From Marinihelvus sp942491555 (GTDB lineage: Bacteria; Pseudomonadota; Gammaproteobacteria; Xanthomonadales; SZUA-36): DNA of 64,000 nucleotides. The stretch spans positions 434,001 through 498,000 of the forward strand of contig CALOBN010000005.1 in NCBI GenBank assembly GCA_942491555.1, in the 5' to 3' direction. Below, piece by piece: positions 1-9,338 of the stretch (position 1 is the stretch's first letter; each line of letters starts with the position of its first letter). The notes beneath the pieces are model-generated. The model saw only the letters and a list, made by a program, of their open reading frames with translations. It was not told the DNA's origin and did no database searches. Position numbers and translations under genes: made by a program.

Positions 1-1004
1 GCGTAGATCGTTTAATCACGCGTAACAAGGTCTCCCTGATCAACCTGGTGCCGCTGGCCCATCGCGACGATATCCTGCAGATTGATGGCGTGGACCTGGT
101 GACGCACAACACCTGGTTTGGCGGTATTTATCAGCAGCCCAGCAATTTTTTCGCCCAGTTCGTCGTGGAGCCGGAAAAGTATCTCGAGCTGTATCCGGAA
201 TACATACTTAGCGACGGGGACAAAGAGGCCTGGTTCAACAACCGTACCGGGGTCGTGGTCGGCAGTGGTCTTGCCAAGCGGTTCGGATGGTCCGTTGGGG
301 ACCGGGTTCCGCTGCTGGCGCCGATCTGGGGACAAAAGGATGGCAGTGAAAACTGGGAGTTTGAGATCGCTGCGATTTACGAGGGCGCCGAACAGGGCGT
401 GGACACCAGCCAGATGTTTATTCCCTATGACTATTTTGACGAGGCCCGCCGCGGCGGCGAAGGCATGGTTGGCTGGTACCTGGTGCGGGTGACCGACCCG
501 GACCGGGCCGCCCGCATTGCCGAGGACATCGACCGTGCCTTTGCCAACTCGAGGGATGAGACGAAAACCGAGCCGGAAGGCGCGTTTATCCAGGGCTTCG
601 CCAACCAGATCGGCAACATCGGTTTTATCATCACCGCCATTGTGAGCGCGGTGTTTTTCACGATTCTGTTGGTGGCGGGCAACACCATGGCCTATACGGT
701 TCGCGAACGCACCAATGAGCTCGCGGTCCTCAAAGCCATCGGCTTTACCAATAGCGGCGTGCTGGGCCTGGTGCTTGGCGAGTCTCTCGTGCTCACGGCC
801 CTGGGTGGCGGGCTGGGCCTGCTGATTGCGTGGCTGATGGTCTCGGCCGGAGACCCGACCGGTGGCTCCCTGCCGGTGTTTTTTATTCCTGCAACCGACC
901 TGGCCCTGGGCGTTTTCCTGATCGTGGCCCTGGCCTTCGTGGTCGGAATATTCCCGGCCCGTTCGGCCCAGAAGCTGCAGATATCCGACGCCCTGCGGAG
1001 ATAG
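1..1004 (+). CDS. ABC transporter permease, FtsX/MacB family (5' truncated)
   Basis: The reading frame is open from the first bases of the window (codons begin at position 3), so the true start lies upstream; about 333 residues are visible. The N-terminal two thirds is a soluble periplasmic-type region. It is followed by three hydrophobic segments (near nt 615-690, 755-840 and 890-960), the FtsX-domain arrangement. The phrase RERTNELAVLKAIGF after the first of these is the usual cytoplasmic coupling motif of MacB/LolE-type permeases. The next gene, 7 bp on, is a second FtsX permease, so the pair probably forms a heterodimer with an ATPase encoded before the window. The substrate cannot be told from sequence; macrolide, peptide or lipoprotein export are the family options. 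Confidence 0.85.
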   Translation, partial: VDRLITRNKVSLINLVPLAHRDDILQIDGVDLVTHNTWFGGIYQQPSNFFAQFVVEPEKYLELYPEYILSDGDKEAWFNNRTGVVVGSGLAKRFGWSVGDRVPLLAPIWGQKDGSENWEFEIAAIYEGAEQGVDTSQMFIPYDYFDEARRGGEGMVGWYLVRVTDPDRAARIAEDIDRAFANSRDETKTEPEGAFIQGFANQIGNIGFIITAIVSAVFFTILLVAGNTMAYTVRERTNELAVLKAIGFTNSGVLGLVLGESLVLTALGGGLGLLIAWLMVSAGDPTGGSLPVFFIPATDLALGVFLIVALAFVVGIFPARSAQKLQISDALRR

Positions 1005-1011
1005 ACCGGCC

Positions 1012-2202
1012 ATGTTCAATACCCTCAAACAGATCGCGGCGGTTACAAGCTTCAGCTTTGCTTCCCTGCCTCAGCGCCTTGGCTCTTCGGCCTCGGCCAT
1101 GCTGGGTATTGCCGGTGTGGTGGCCGTGATGGTGGGCGTGTTGTCGATTGCGCAGGGCATTATGAGCACCATGACCAGCTCGGCGGGCATGGATAATGTA
1201 ATGGTTCTGCGCAGCGGTGCGGACACAGAAATGACCAGTGGCTTTGGCGGCGAGGATGCACGCCTGATTACCGAGGCGCCGGGACTGAAACAGGGGCCCG
1301 ATGGTCCGGTTGCGTCCCGGGAGCTCTTTGTCATTATTAATCTTCCCAAACGCAGCACAGGCACGGATGCGAATGTTCCCTTGCGGGGTGTCGAGGTTGC
1401 CGCCGCCAAGGTCCGGCAGGATTTTGAGATTGTAGAAGGGCGCATGTTTGAGCCTGGACTGGCAGAGGTGGTCGTGGGTCTCGGGGCGCAGATGGAGTTT
1501 TCCGGGCTTGATCTGGGTTCAACCATTGAGGTCGGTACAGCGCAGTGGCCGGTGGTTGGTATTTTTTCTGCCGGGGGTGGCATTTCCGAGTCTGAGATCT
1601 GGTCGGACGCCCGCGTGCTCCAGGATGGTTTTCGACGCGGTAACTCCTACCAGTCGGTCCACGCGACGCTCGAATCACCGGACCGCTTCAACGAGTTCAA
1701 AGACGCGCTGACCAGTGACTCGCGCCTCAACGTGCAGGTCATGACCGAGGCTGAGTATTACTCGGAGCAATCGCAGGTGCTGTACAACCTGATCACGGTG
1801 CTGGGTACATTAATTGCCGTGATCATGGGGCTTGGCGCGATCTTTGGCGCCCTGAATACCATGTACACGGCGGTTTCAGCGCGCACGCGGGAAATTGCCA
1901 CGTTAAGGGCGCTGGGGTTCCGCTCCGGCCCGGTGATCGTTTCCGTGTTGGCAGAATCTCTGCTGCTGGCGCTGGTTGGGGGCATTATTGGTGCAGGGCT
2001 GGCCTGGCTGGCCTTTGACGGCTTCCGCGCCGCAACGCTTAATTTCGCCAGCTTCAGCGCCATCACCTTCGCCTTTGACGTCAACCTGGGCCTGCTCACC
2101 CTGGGCATCGTTTTTGCCCTGCTGATCGGGTTCATCGGGGGATTCTTCCCGGCGGTACGCGCGGCACGTACACCCGTGGCGCTGGCCCTGCGCGAACAAT
2201 AA
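1012..2202 (+). CDS. ABC transporter permease, FtsX/MacB family
   Basis: A 396-residue membrane protein. It has one N-terminal transmembrane helix (about residues 25-48), a large periplasmic domain (about 50-255), then three C-terminal helices (about 265-295, 310-340, 355-385). The motif ARTREIATLRALGF follows the second helix, as expected for an FtsX-type permease that couples to a MacB/LolD-like ATPase. The start lies 7 bp after the stop of the preceding permease, so the two are almost certainly co-transcribed and heterodimeric. The N-terminus (FNTLKQI) lies close to a membrane segment typical of the MacB core. The transported substrate is unknown. Confidence 0.88.
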   Translation: MFNTLKQIAAVTSFSFASLPQRLGSSASAMLGIAGVVAVMVGVLSIAQGIMSTMTSSAGMDNVMVLRSGADTEMTSGFGGEDARLITEAPGLKQGPDGPVASRELFVIINLPKRSTGTDANVPLRGVEVAAAKVRQDFEIVEGRMFEPGLAEVVVGLGAQMEFSGLDLGSTIEVGTAQWPVVGIFSAGGGISESEIWSDARVLQDGFRRGNSYQSVHATLESPDRFNEFKDALTSDSRLNVQVMTEAEYYSEQSQVLYNLITVLGTLIAVIMGLGAIFGALNTMYTAVSARTREIATLRALGFRSGPVIVSVLAESLLLALVGGIIGAGLAWLAFDGFRAATLNFASFSAITFAFDVNLGLLTLGIVFALLIGFIGGFFPAVRAARTPVALALREQ

Positions 2203-2348
2203 CAGTCTCCTTGCCCCGGCTTTTGGGGCCGACCCTGCGTATTTCTCTTTCTTTTAACGTTTTGTTCTTTATTATCTGGGGTAGACCGCCAGTGTGGCGG
2301 CCCAGGTTCGCCGGCAATCGTTGCCTTTGACGAGGAAGCTGAACATCC

Positions 2349-5300
2349 ATGCAGTGGCCAGGCCAAAATCCGGGGCTCTACCAGCCCGCTAACGCTAAAG
2401 ACAGTTGTGGCTTTGGCCTGATTGCGCATCTGCAAGGTGAGCCGAGTCACCGCCTGGTTGAGACAGCCTGTACAGCGCTCAACCGCATGACCCACCGTGG
2501 CGCCGTCGCCGTGGACGGCAAAACCGGTGATGGCTGCGGCGTTCTGATGGCCCTGCCGGTGGGGTTTTTCCGGGCCGTGGCAAAGGAACAGAATATCTGG
2601 CTGGGCGAGCGCTTTGGCGTGGGCATGGTATTTCTGGCACAGGATGCGGCGCTTGCTGAGCGCTCCAGGGAGCTGCTGACCCGGCACCTGCAAAATGAAA
2701 TGCTCGAGGTTGCCGGCTGGCGCGAAGTGCCGGTTGAGCGGTCCGTGCTGGGGCAGTTGGCGCTGAAGTCACAGCCGCGCATCGAGCAGGTCTTCGTCAA
2801 CGCGCCGCCCGGCTGGTCAGAGCACGACGTTGAAAGACGCCTGTTCGTGGCCCGGCGCATGGCCTCGGCAGAAAACCAGGCGGCGCAGACCCCGGATGAG
2901 TCCTTCCATGTAGCTACCCTGTCCAACGCCGTGACCGTGTACAAGGGTCTGGTCATGCCGGTCAATCTGCCCGAGTTCTTTCCGGATCTGCAGGATCCCC
3001 GGCTGGAAAGCTCCATTTGCCTGTTCCATCAACGTTTCTCTACCAACACGCTGCCGAACTGGAAATACGCACAACCATTTCGTTACCTGGCCCACAATGG
3101 CGAAATCAATACCATTGCCGGCAACCGCAGCTGGTCCGAGGCGCGCACGCCCAAGTTCCAGACGCCGCTGTTGCCCGATCTGCAGAAAATCCGCCCGCTG
3201 GTAAACCAGGAGGGCTCAGACTCCTCATCGCTGGATAAAATGCTGGAGCTGTTTCTCGCCGGGGGCATGGATGTGTTCCGCGCGATGCGCATCCTGGTCC
3301 CGCCCGCCTGGCAGGCAGAACCGGAGATGAGTCCGGATCTGAAGGCTTTTTACGAATTCAACTCGATGCATGTTGAGCCCTGGGACGGGCCGGCCGGCAT
3401 CGTGATGACGGATGGTCGGATTGCGGCCTGTAACCTGGACCGGAACGGTCTGCGCCCGGCCCGGTTTGTGATCACACGCGACAACTTTATTACCCTCGCT
3501 TCAGAGGTTGGTGTCTGGGATTACGCCCAGGCCGATGTCATCGAAAAAGGCCGGGTGGGGCCCGGTGAAATGTTTGCGGTGGATACCCGCAGCGGCAAAC
3601 TGTGGCGTTCGGCAGAAATCGACAACCAGCTCAAGGCGCGACGCCCCTATCAGGACTGGCTGACCGAGAACATTATTCGCATTGCCAATAATGATGAGCA
3701 GGAGGCTGCTGCTGCGAGGCAGTTTCTGACCGCGGTGCCGGGGAATTTTCCGGTCTTCCAGAAATTGTTCGGGGTCAGCAATGAGGAGCGCGAGCAGGTC
3801 ATTCGGGTGATGGCCGAGAACCAGGTGGAGGCGACGGGCTCCATGGGCGACGACACCCCCATCGCGGTCATGTCGCGTTTACCGCGATCGGTTTACGACT
3901 ATTTCCGGCAGCAATTCGCCCAGGTTACCAATCCGGCGATCGATCCCTTGCGCGAGGTTTCCTCCATGAGCCTGGAGACGATTTTGGGGCGCGAACACAA
4001 TATTTTTCAGGAAACCAATACACATGCCCATCGCGTGGTCTTGCCCTGGCCCGTGCTCAATATCGTCAAATACCGAAAGCTGCTGGAACTGGACCAGCGC
4101 TGGTACCGCCAGCAGCAGTTCAGTCTGAACTATCCGCTTGAGCAGACCCTGGAGCAGGCCCTCGACTGTCTTTGCGACACGGTCAGTCAGGCGGTTCGGG
4201 ACGGGGTGGTGATCGTGGTCCTCAGCGACCGTGATATCAGCCCGGGCACCCTGCCAATCCATGCCGCGCTGGCCACCGGCGCGGTTCACCAGCGCCTGAT
4301 TCGTGAGGGTCTGCGTTGTGATTGCAACATTATTGTCGAGACAGGGACCGCGCGCGATTCACACCAGTTTGCGGTCCTGTTCGGCGTCGGTGCAACCGCT
4401 GTCTATCCTTTCCTGGCGTTCCAGATTATTAACGACCTGCACGCCAAAGGGGCGCTGAAGGGCGACCTGTTGCAACATCGCAAATTCTTCCGCCGGGGTG
4501 TGCGCAAAGGGCTGCTGAAAGTACTGTCCAAGATGGGTATCTCTTGCATATCCAGTTATCGTGGCGCCCAGCTGTTTGAAACCATTGGCCTGGGACAGGA
4601 AGTGACCGATCGCTGCTTCCCGGGTGCGGCCGGCCAGGTCGGCGGGGCGGGTTTTGCCGAACTTGACCGCGAGGCCCGTGAAGTGGCCAGGCTGGCCTGG
4701 CAACAGGGGCAGCCCCTGAGCCAGGGCGGTCTGCTCAAATTCACCCATGGCGGTGAGTTTCATGCCTATAACCCGGATGTGGTGACCTTGCTGCAAAAGG
4801 CCGTGCAGTCAGGCGATCAGGCTGATTACCAGGTTTTTGCCGACCGCGTAAACCTGCGCGCTCCCGCAGCCTTGCGTGACCTGCTGAGGTTGCGGGGTGA
4901 CCGGGCTCCCATTGATATAGACCGGGTCGAGCCGGCGACAGCGATTTTCCCGCGGTTCGATTCCGCCGGCATGTCGATAGGCGCGCTGTCGCCGGAAGCC
5001 CATGAGGCCCTGGCCATTGCCATGAACCGTCTGGGTGGTTCTTCCAATTCCGGCGAAGGCGGCGAAGACCCGGACCGTTTTGGCACCGAACGCAACTCGC
5101 GCATCAAACAGGTGGCATCCGGACGTTTTGGTGTCACTGCCCACTACCTGGTCAACGCCGATGTTCTGCAGATCAAGATTGCCCAGGGGGCCAAGCCCGG
5201 CGAGGGCGGCCAATTGCCGGGACACAAGGTCACGGCCTATATCGCCGCATTGCGCCATGCCGTGCCGGGCAGCACCCTGATATCGCCGCCGCCTCACCAT

Positions 5301-6848
5301 GACATTTACTCCATCGAGGACCTCGCGCAGCTCATTTTTGACCTTAAGCAGGTTAACCCCGGGGCCACGGTATCCGTGAAGCTGGTTGCCGAGCGCGGCG
5401 TCGGTACCATCGCCGCCGGGGTTGCCAAGGCCTATGCAGACTTCATCACCATTGCCGGGCATGACGGCGGCACCGGCGCGAGCCCACTGACCTCGGTGAA
5501 GTATGCCGGTTCACCCTGGGAGACCGGCCTGCCCGAGGCCCATGAAGCGCTGGTCGCCAATGGCCTGCGTGATCGTGTACGCCTGCAGGTGGATGGTGGT
5601 CTGAAAACCGGGCTGGATGTCATCAAGGGCGCCATTCTGGGTGCCGACAGCTTTGGCTTCGGAACCGGCCCCATGGTTGCGCTGGGCTGCAAGTATTTGC
5701 GCATCTGTCATCTGAATAACTGTGCCACCGGCGTTGCCACGCAGGACGACGGGCTGCGCAAGGACCATTTCAAGGGCTTGCCCGAAATGGTGATGGCGTA
5801 TTTCCAATTCGTGGCGGAAGAAACCCGACAGCACCTGGCGGCACTCGGTTATGAAAAACTGGAAGACATTATCGGCCGCAGCGACTTGCTGGAACGGCTG
5901 GAGCCGCTGACGGACAAGCAGGCTACGATCAACCTTGACCGGATTCTGACGGCAGCTGCGGCCGCCGGCGCCCAGGGTGGCGGCTATGCAGGCCTGATCA
6001 ATCATCCACATGACAAGGGCGTGCTGAATCAGGCCTTGCTGAGCCAGCTGTCAGCGGAGCTTGAATCCGGCGCGACGGCGACCGCGCGTTTTGATATTCG
6101 CAATCATGACCGGTCTGTCGGTGCGTCTGTGGCGGGCGCCATTGCCCGGCGCTTCGGGCGCGACGGTTTTCCGGGTGAGGGCCTCAAACTGCGTTTTCTC
6201 GGCACCGCCGGACAGAGTTTTGGCGCCTGGAACACGCATGGCATGCACCTGAAACTGATCGGGGATGCCAATGACTATGTGGGTAAGGGCATGAGTGGTG
6301 GCTCGATTGCCATTACACCTCATTCAGACGCGCGTATCGTCGCCAAGCGCAGCACCATTGTCGGTAATACCTGTCTATACGGGGCCACGGGTGGAGCGTT
6401 TTTCGCCGCAGGCCAGGCCGGCGAGAGATTTGCAGTCAGAAACTCGGGGGCCACGGCAGTCGTTGAGGGTGTCGGCATGCATGGCTGTGAATATATGACC
6501 GGCGGCGAAGTACTGGTGCTGGGCAGAACCGGCTCTAATTTTGCCGCGGGCATGACCGGCGGCGTGGCCTACGTGCTGGATATGAGTGAACAGTTTCGGA
6601 AGCGGGTCAACCGGCCGTCGGTAACCGTCGAGGACGTCGATGTGTCGGAAAGCAGCGAGGATCTGGCGGCAATACGCAGCCTGCTGGAACGTCACATCGC
6701 GTTGACCGATAGCGTCTGGGGGCAGAAAATTCTCGACGGTTTTGAGCACTTCATGTTCTATTTCCGGGTCGTGCGACCGAAGGTTGATAAAGAAGCCATG
6801 AAACAGGCTGGCACGGTCAGCAAGGTTCCGCTCAAGGTGGTCGGATGA
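2349..6848 (+). CDS. gltB: Glutamate synthase (NADPH) large subunit
   Basis: The alpha subunit of GOGAT, which makes two glutamates from glutamine and 2-oxoglutarate in nitrogen assimilation; 1499 residues, the normal length. After a 19-residue propeptide, Cys20 in DSCGFGLIAH is the expected N-terminal nucleophile of the class II glutaminase domain exposed by processing. The central FMN-binding barrel contains the GHDGGTGASPLTS region. Three cysteines (C1114, C1120, C1125 in CKYLRICHLNNC) ligate the 3Fe-4S cluster. The C-terminal GXGXG beta-helix domain contains repeated GATGGAFFAAG-like glycine patterns. It overlaps gltD by 4 bp. The 146-bp leader has an AT-rich stretch with a possible -10 (TATTAT at 2270) and a small CCGCCA/TGGCGG hairpin at 2286-2300. 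Confidence 0.98.
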   Translation: MQWPGQNPGLYQPANAKDSCGFGLIAHLQGEPSHRLVETACTALNRMTHRGAVAVDGKTGDGCGVLMALPVGFFRAVAKEQNIWLGERFGVGMVFLAQDAALAERSRELLTRHLQNEMLEVAGWREVPVERSVLGQLALKSQPRIEQVFVNAPPGWSEHDVERRLFVARRMASAENQAAQTPDESFHVATLSNAVTVYKGLVMPVNLPEFFPDLQDPRLESSICLFHQRFSTNTLPNWKYAQPFRYLAHNGEINTIAGNRSWSEARTPKFQTPLLPDLQKIRPLVNQEGSDSSSLDKMLELFLAGGMDVFRAMRILVPPAWQAEPEMSPDLKAFYEFNSMHVEPWDGPAGIVMTDGRIAACNLDRNGLRPARFVITRDNFITLASEVGVWDYAQADVIEKGRVGPGEMFAVDTRSGKLWRSAEIDNQLKARRPYQDWLTENIIRIANNDEQEAAAARQFLTAVPGNFPVFQKLFGVSNEEREQVIRVMAENQVEATGSMGDDTPIAVMSRLPRSVYDYFRQQFAQVTNPAIDPLREVSSMSLETILGREHNIFQETNTHAHRVVLPWPVLNIVKYRKLLELDQRWYRQQQFSLNYPLEQTLEQALDCLCDTVSQAVRDGVVIVVLSDRDISPGTLPIHAALATGAVHQRLIREGLRCDCNIIVETGTARDSHQFAVLFGVGATAVYPFLAFQIINDLHAKGALKGDLLQHRKFFRRGVRKGLLKVLSKMGISCISSYRGAQLFETIGLGQEVTDRCFPGAAGQVGGAGFAELDREAREVARLAWQQGQPLSQGGLLKFTHGGEFHAYNPDVVTLLQKAVQSGDQADYQVFADRVNLRAPAALRDLLRLRGDRAPIDIDRVEPATAIFPRFDSAGMSIGALSPEAHEALAIAMNRLGGSSNSGEGGEDPDRFGTERNSRIKQVASGRFGVTAHYLVNADVLQIKIAQGAKPGEGGQLPGHKVTAYIAALRHAVPGSTLISPPPHHDIYSIEDLAQLIFDLKQVNPGATVSVKLVAERGVGTIAAGVAKAYADFITIAGHDGGTGASPLTSVKYAGSPWETGLPEAHEALVANGLRDRVRLQVDGGLKTGLDVIKGAILGADSFGFGTGPMVALGCKYLRICHLNNCATGVATQDDGLRKDHFKGLPEMVMAYFQFVAEETRQHLAALGYEKLEDIIGRSDLLERLEPLTDKQATINLDRILTAAAAAGAQGGGYAGLINHPHDKGVLNQALLSQLSAELESGATATARFDIRNHDRSVGASVAGAIARRFGRDGFPGEGLKLRFLGTAGQSFGAWNTHGMHLKLIGDANDYVGKGMSGGSIAITPHSDARIVAKRSTIVGNTCLYGATGGAFFAAGQAGERFAVRNSGATAVVEGVGMHGCEYMTGGEVLVLGRTGSNFAAGMTGGVAYVLDMSEQFRKRVNRPSVTVEDVDVSESSEDLAAIRSLLERHIALTDSVWGQKILDGFEHFMFYFRVVRPKVDKEAMKQAGTVSKVPLKVVG

Positions 6849-8275
6849 GCAAGCAGATTCTGAAGATCCGGCATAACTTCGCATTCACCGACCGGGCGCG
6901 TGGTGAACCTGAAAAATACCCACTGGAAATCCGCCGTCATGAGTTCCGGGAGATCTACGCCCCGTTTGAAATCAGCGAGGGCGAAGACCAGTCCGAGCGG
7001 TGTATCGCCTGTGGCAACCCCTATTGCCAGTGGAAGTGCCCGGTGCACAACTATATTCCCGACTGGCTGAAGCTGGCGGCGGAAGGGCGCATTATCGAGG
7101 CGGCCGAGCTTGCCCATCAGACCAATTCTCTGCCGGAAATCTGTGGCCGGATCTGCCCGCAGGATCGCCTTTGCGAAGGCGCTTGCACGCTGAATACGGG
7201 TTATGGCGCCGTGACCATTGGTGCCATCGAACGGCATATTGTCGATACGGCTTTCGAGCAGGGTTGGCGACCAGACCTGTCCCATGTCGTACCGACCGGC
7301 AAGCGGGTGGCGATTATTGGCGCGGGTCCGGCCGGGCTGGCCTGTGCGGATGTGCTCGCGCGCCAGGGTGTTGAGCCGGTGGTCTATGACAGGCATCCGG
7401 AGATTGGCGGGCTGCTGTCCTTTGGCATTCCGGAATTCAAGCTGGAACACCGCATTATTCGTATTCGACGGGACATCCTGGAGGGTATGGGTGTGCGATT
7501 CGTGCTGGGTGCAGAAATTGGTCGCGATATTTCCTTTGATGAGCTGCTGGCCAAACATGATGCGGTATTCCTGGGCATGGGTACCTACAAGGCGCTTGAT
7601 GGCGGGCTTGATGGTCGTGACCTTCCGGGTGTGTACCGCGCCCTGGACTACCTGATAGGCAACACGCGCGCACTTCTGAAAATGCCCGTCGGTGAGTATC
7701 CCTTTATCGATCTGGCTGGTCAGCGGGTGGTGGTGCTTGGTGGTGGCGACACGGCCATGGACTGTGTTCGCACCGCGATTCGCCAGGGCGCGAGTGAGGT
7801 ACATTGTCTGTACCGGCGTGATCGGCAGAACATGCCCGGATCACAGACCGAAGTCGGCAATGCGATGGAGGAAGGTGTGCAGTTTCATTACAACGTGCAA
7901 CCGCTGGAGATTGTTGGCAAGGACGGTTGTGCGGCCGGTGTACGGGTAGTCGATACGCAGCTCGGTCCGCCGGATGCATCGGGGCGCCGCCGGCCGCAAT
8001 CGGTACCGGGAAGCGAGCGCACCTTTAAGGCCGATGCCGTCGTGATCGCCTTTGGCTTCAATGCCTCGCCGGCCCCATGGTTCACCGAGCACGGCATCGA
8101 AGTTGATGACTGGGGCCTTGTTAAAGCGCCCCAGGACGGGCCGCTGCCATTCCAGACAAGCCATCCGAAGGTCTTCGCCGCCGGTGATATGGTGCGCGGT
8201 GCAGACCTGGTGGTGACGGCCATTGCTGATGCCCGCAAGGCCGCGCAGGGTATGGCAGATTGGTTACTGAAGTGA
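6845..8275 (+). CDS. gltD: Glutamate synthase small subunit
   Basis: The beta subunit (476 residues), which oxidises NADPH and passes electrons through FAD and Fe-S clusters to GltB. The N-terminal ferredoxin-like region carries two cysteine groups for 4Fe-4S clusters (CIACGNPYCQWKC and CGRICPQDRLCEGAC). The FAD Rossmann motif is GAGPAGLACAD (about residue 159), and the NADPH motif is GGGDTAMDC (about residue 301). The ATGA overlap with the gltB stop indicates translational coupling. Related NADPH-dependent oxidoreductase subunits exist, but the gltB partner settles the assignment. Confidence 0.97.
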   Translation: MSKQILKIRHNFAFTDRARGEPEKYPLEIRRHEFREIYAPFEISEGEDQSERCIACGNPYCQWKCPVHNYIPDWLKLAAEGRIIEAAELAHQTNSLPEICGRICPQDRLCEGACTLNTGYGAVTIGAIERHIVDTAFEQGWRPDLSHVVPTGKRVAIIGAGPAGLACADVLARQGVEPVVYDRHPEIGGLLSFGIPEFKLEHRIIRIRRDILEGMGVRFVLGAEIGRDISFDELLAKHDAVFLGMGTYKALDGGLDGRDLPGVYRALDYLIGNTRALLKMPVGEYPFIDLAGQRVVVLGGGDTAMDCVRTAIRQGASEVHCLYRRDRQNMPGSQTEVGNAMEEGVQFHYNVQPLEIVGKDGCAAGVRVVDTQLGPPDASGRRRPQSVPGSERTFKADAVVIAFGFNASPAPWFTEHGIEVDDWGLVKAPQDGPLPFQTSHPKVFAAGDMVRGADLVVTAIADARKAAQGMADWLLK

Positions 8276-8395
8276 ACTGCCGCGCGGCGCAGCGGTCAGA
8301 CTGGCGGCAAGGGATAAAAATCTTAATATGCCTGTCGGGTAACGGTCCGCACGCGCTCAACATAATGTCACGGCTTACATAATGAGAGATACACC

Positions 8396-9250
8396 ATGAA
8401 AAACGGCCTGATCTGGGTCATCGCCGTCGTGCTGTTGGCGATGGGTGCCTGGTACTTTTCCATGCGTGAGGACCAGTCCGCTCTGGAGGATATCCAGATG
8501 CTGCCGGCACCGCTTGATGCGGAGATCGCGACGCCCGAGCCACGCTATCCGGTGGAGCGTGTGGTCGCGCCGGAACCTGAATCGAACGCGCCTTCCGGGG
8601 AGCCCGAGGTGGTCGTTGAACCCCCCGCTCCCTTGCCGACGCTGGCGCAAAGTGATGCAGAAATAATCGTGCAGGCACAGCAGCTGTTGCCGGAGGGAGA
8701 TCTGGCCAGTCTGCTGGTTCCTGAGTTTGTGCTCAGCCGCCTGGTGGCGACCATTGATGGCCTGGATGCAGCGCGACTGCCGCAACCAATGCGCCCCCTG
8801 AACCCGGTTCCCGGCCGCTTCGAGGTTCTGGAAGTGGATGGCGAGGCCGTGATTTCGCCGGCCAACGGGGCGCGTTACCGGCCTTTTCTTGATTTGGTAG
8901 AAGCCGTGGATGTGGACACTGCCGTGGCCCTCTATGTGCGTTATTACCCGCTGCTGCAGGAGGCCTATATGGGCCTGGGTGATCAAAGCAGCTATTTCAA
9001 CGACCGGGTGATCGAGATTCTTGATCTCTTGCTGGCCACGCCGGAACCACCGGGAATGATCGAGCTGCGTCAGAATGAGGCCGTCTATGAGTTTCTCGAC
9101 CCTGACCTGGAAGCCCTGGCGGTCGGTCAAAAAGCCATGCTGCGGCTGCAGGCAGACGATCGCCAGGCCTTGCGCGAGAAGCTGGCGCAATTGCGGGCTG
9201 CATTGGCCGGCGCTGAAACCACGCCGGTGCAGAACGCGAACGGCAACTAA
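8396..9250 (+). CDS. DUF3014 domain protein, membrane anchored
   Basis: A 284-residue protein with one N-terminal transmembrane helix (about residues 4-22, rich in V/L/A), then an acidic, proline-rich linker to about residue 85. The rest matches the DUF3014 pattern: a segment beginning near LLVPEFVLSRLVATIDGL, the phrase RPLNPVPGRFEV, and a helical tail. The topology implies a periplasmic domain held to the inner membrane. It sits in the same direction between gltD and an ABC exporter, with 120 bp and 88 bp gaps, so it may be monocistronic; a GAGAG ribosome site precedes the ATG. Molecular function is unknown for the family. Confidence 0.8.
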   Translation: MKNGLIWVIAVVLLAMGAWYFSMREDQSALEDIQMLPAPLDAEIATPEPRYPVERVVAPEPESNAPSGEPEVVVEPPAPLPTLAQSDAEIIVQAQQLLPEGDLASLLVPEFVLSRLVATIDGLDAARLPQPMRPLNPVPGRFEVLEVDGEAVISPANGARYRPFLDLVEAVDVDTAVALYVRYYPLLQEAYMGLGDQSSYFNDRVIEILDLLLATPEPPGMIELRQNEAVYEFLDPDLEALAVGQKAMLRLQADDRQALREKLAQLRAALAGAETTPVQNANGN

Positions 9251-9338
9251 AGCATCGCCCTGGATTCCGCGGTACGGACTTGTGGGCGCAGACATGCGAT
9301 GATTAGCATTCTGATCATTTCCGAACCGACACCACGCC

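Noticed and set aside
12..1028. A 338-codon minus-strand frame at the left edge.
   Set aside because: Antisense to the FtsX permease, which has clear transmembrane and coupling motifs.
2286..2300. CCGCCA-GTG-TGGCGG hairpin before gltB as a riboswitch.
   Set aside because: Only one short stem; no conserved riboswitch core could be seen.
6758..7804. A 348-codon minus-strand frame over gltD.
   Set aside because: Antisense to gltD, whose cysteine and nucleotide motifs are intact.
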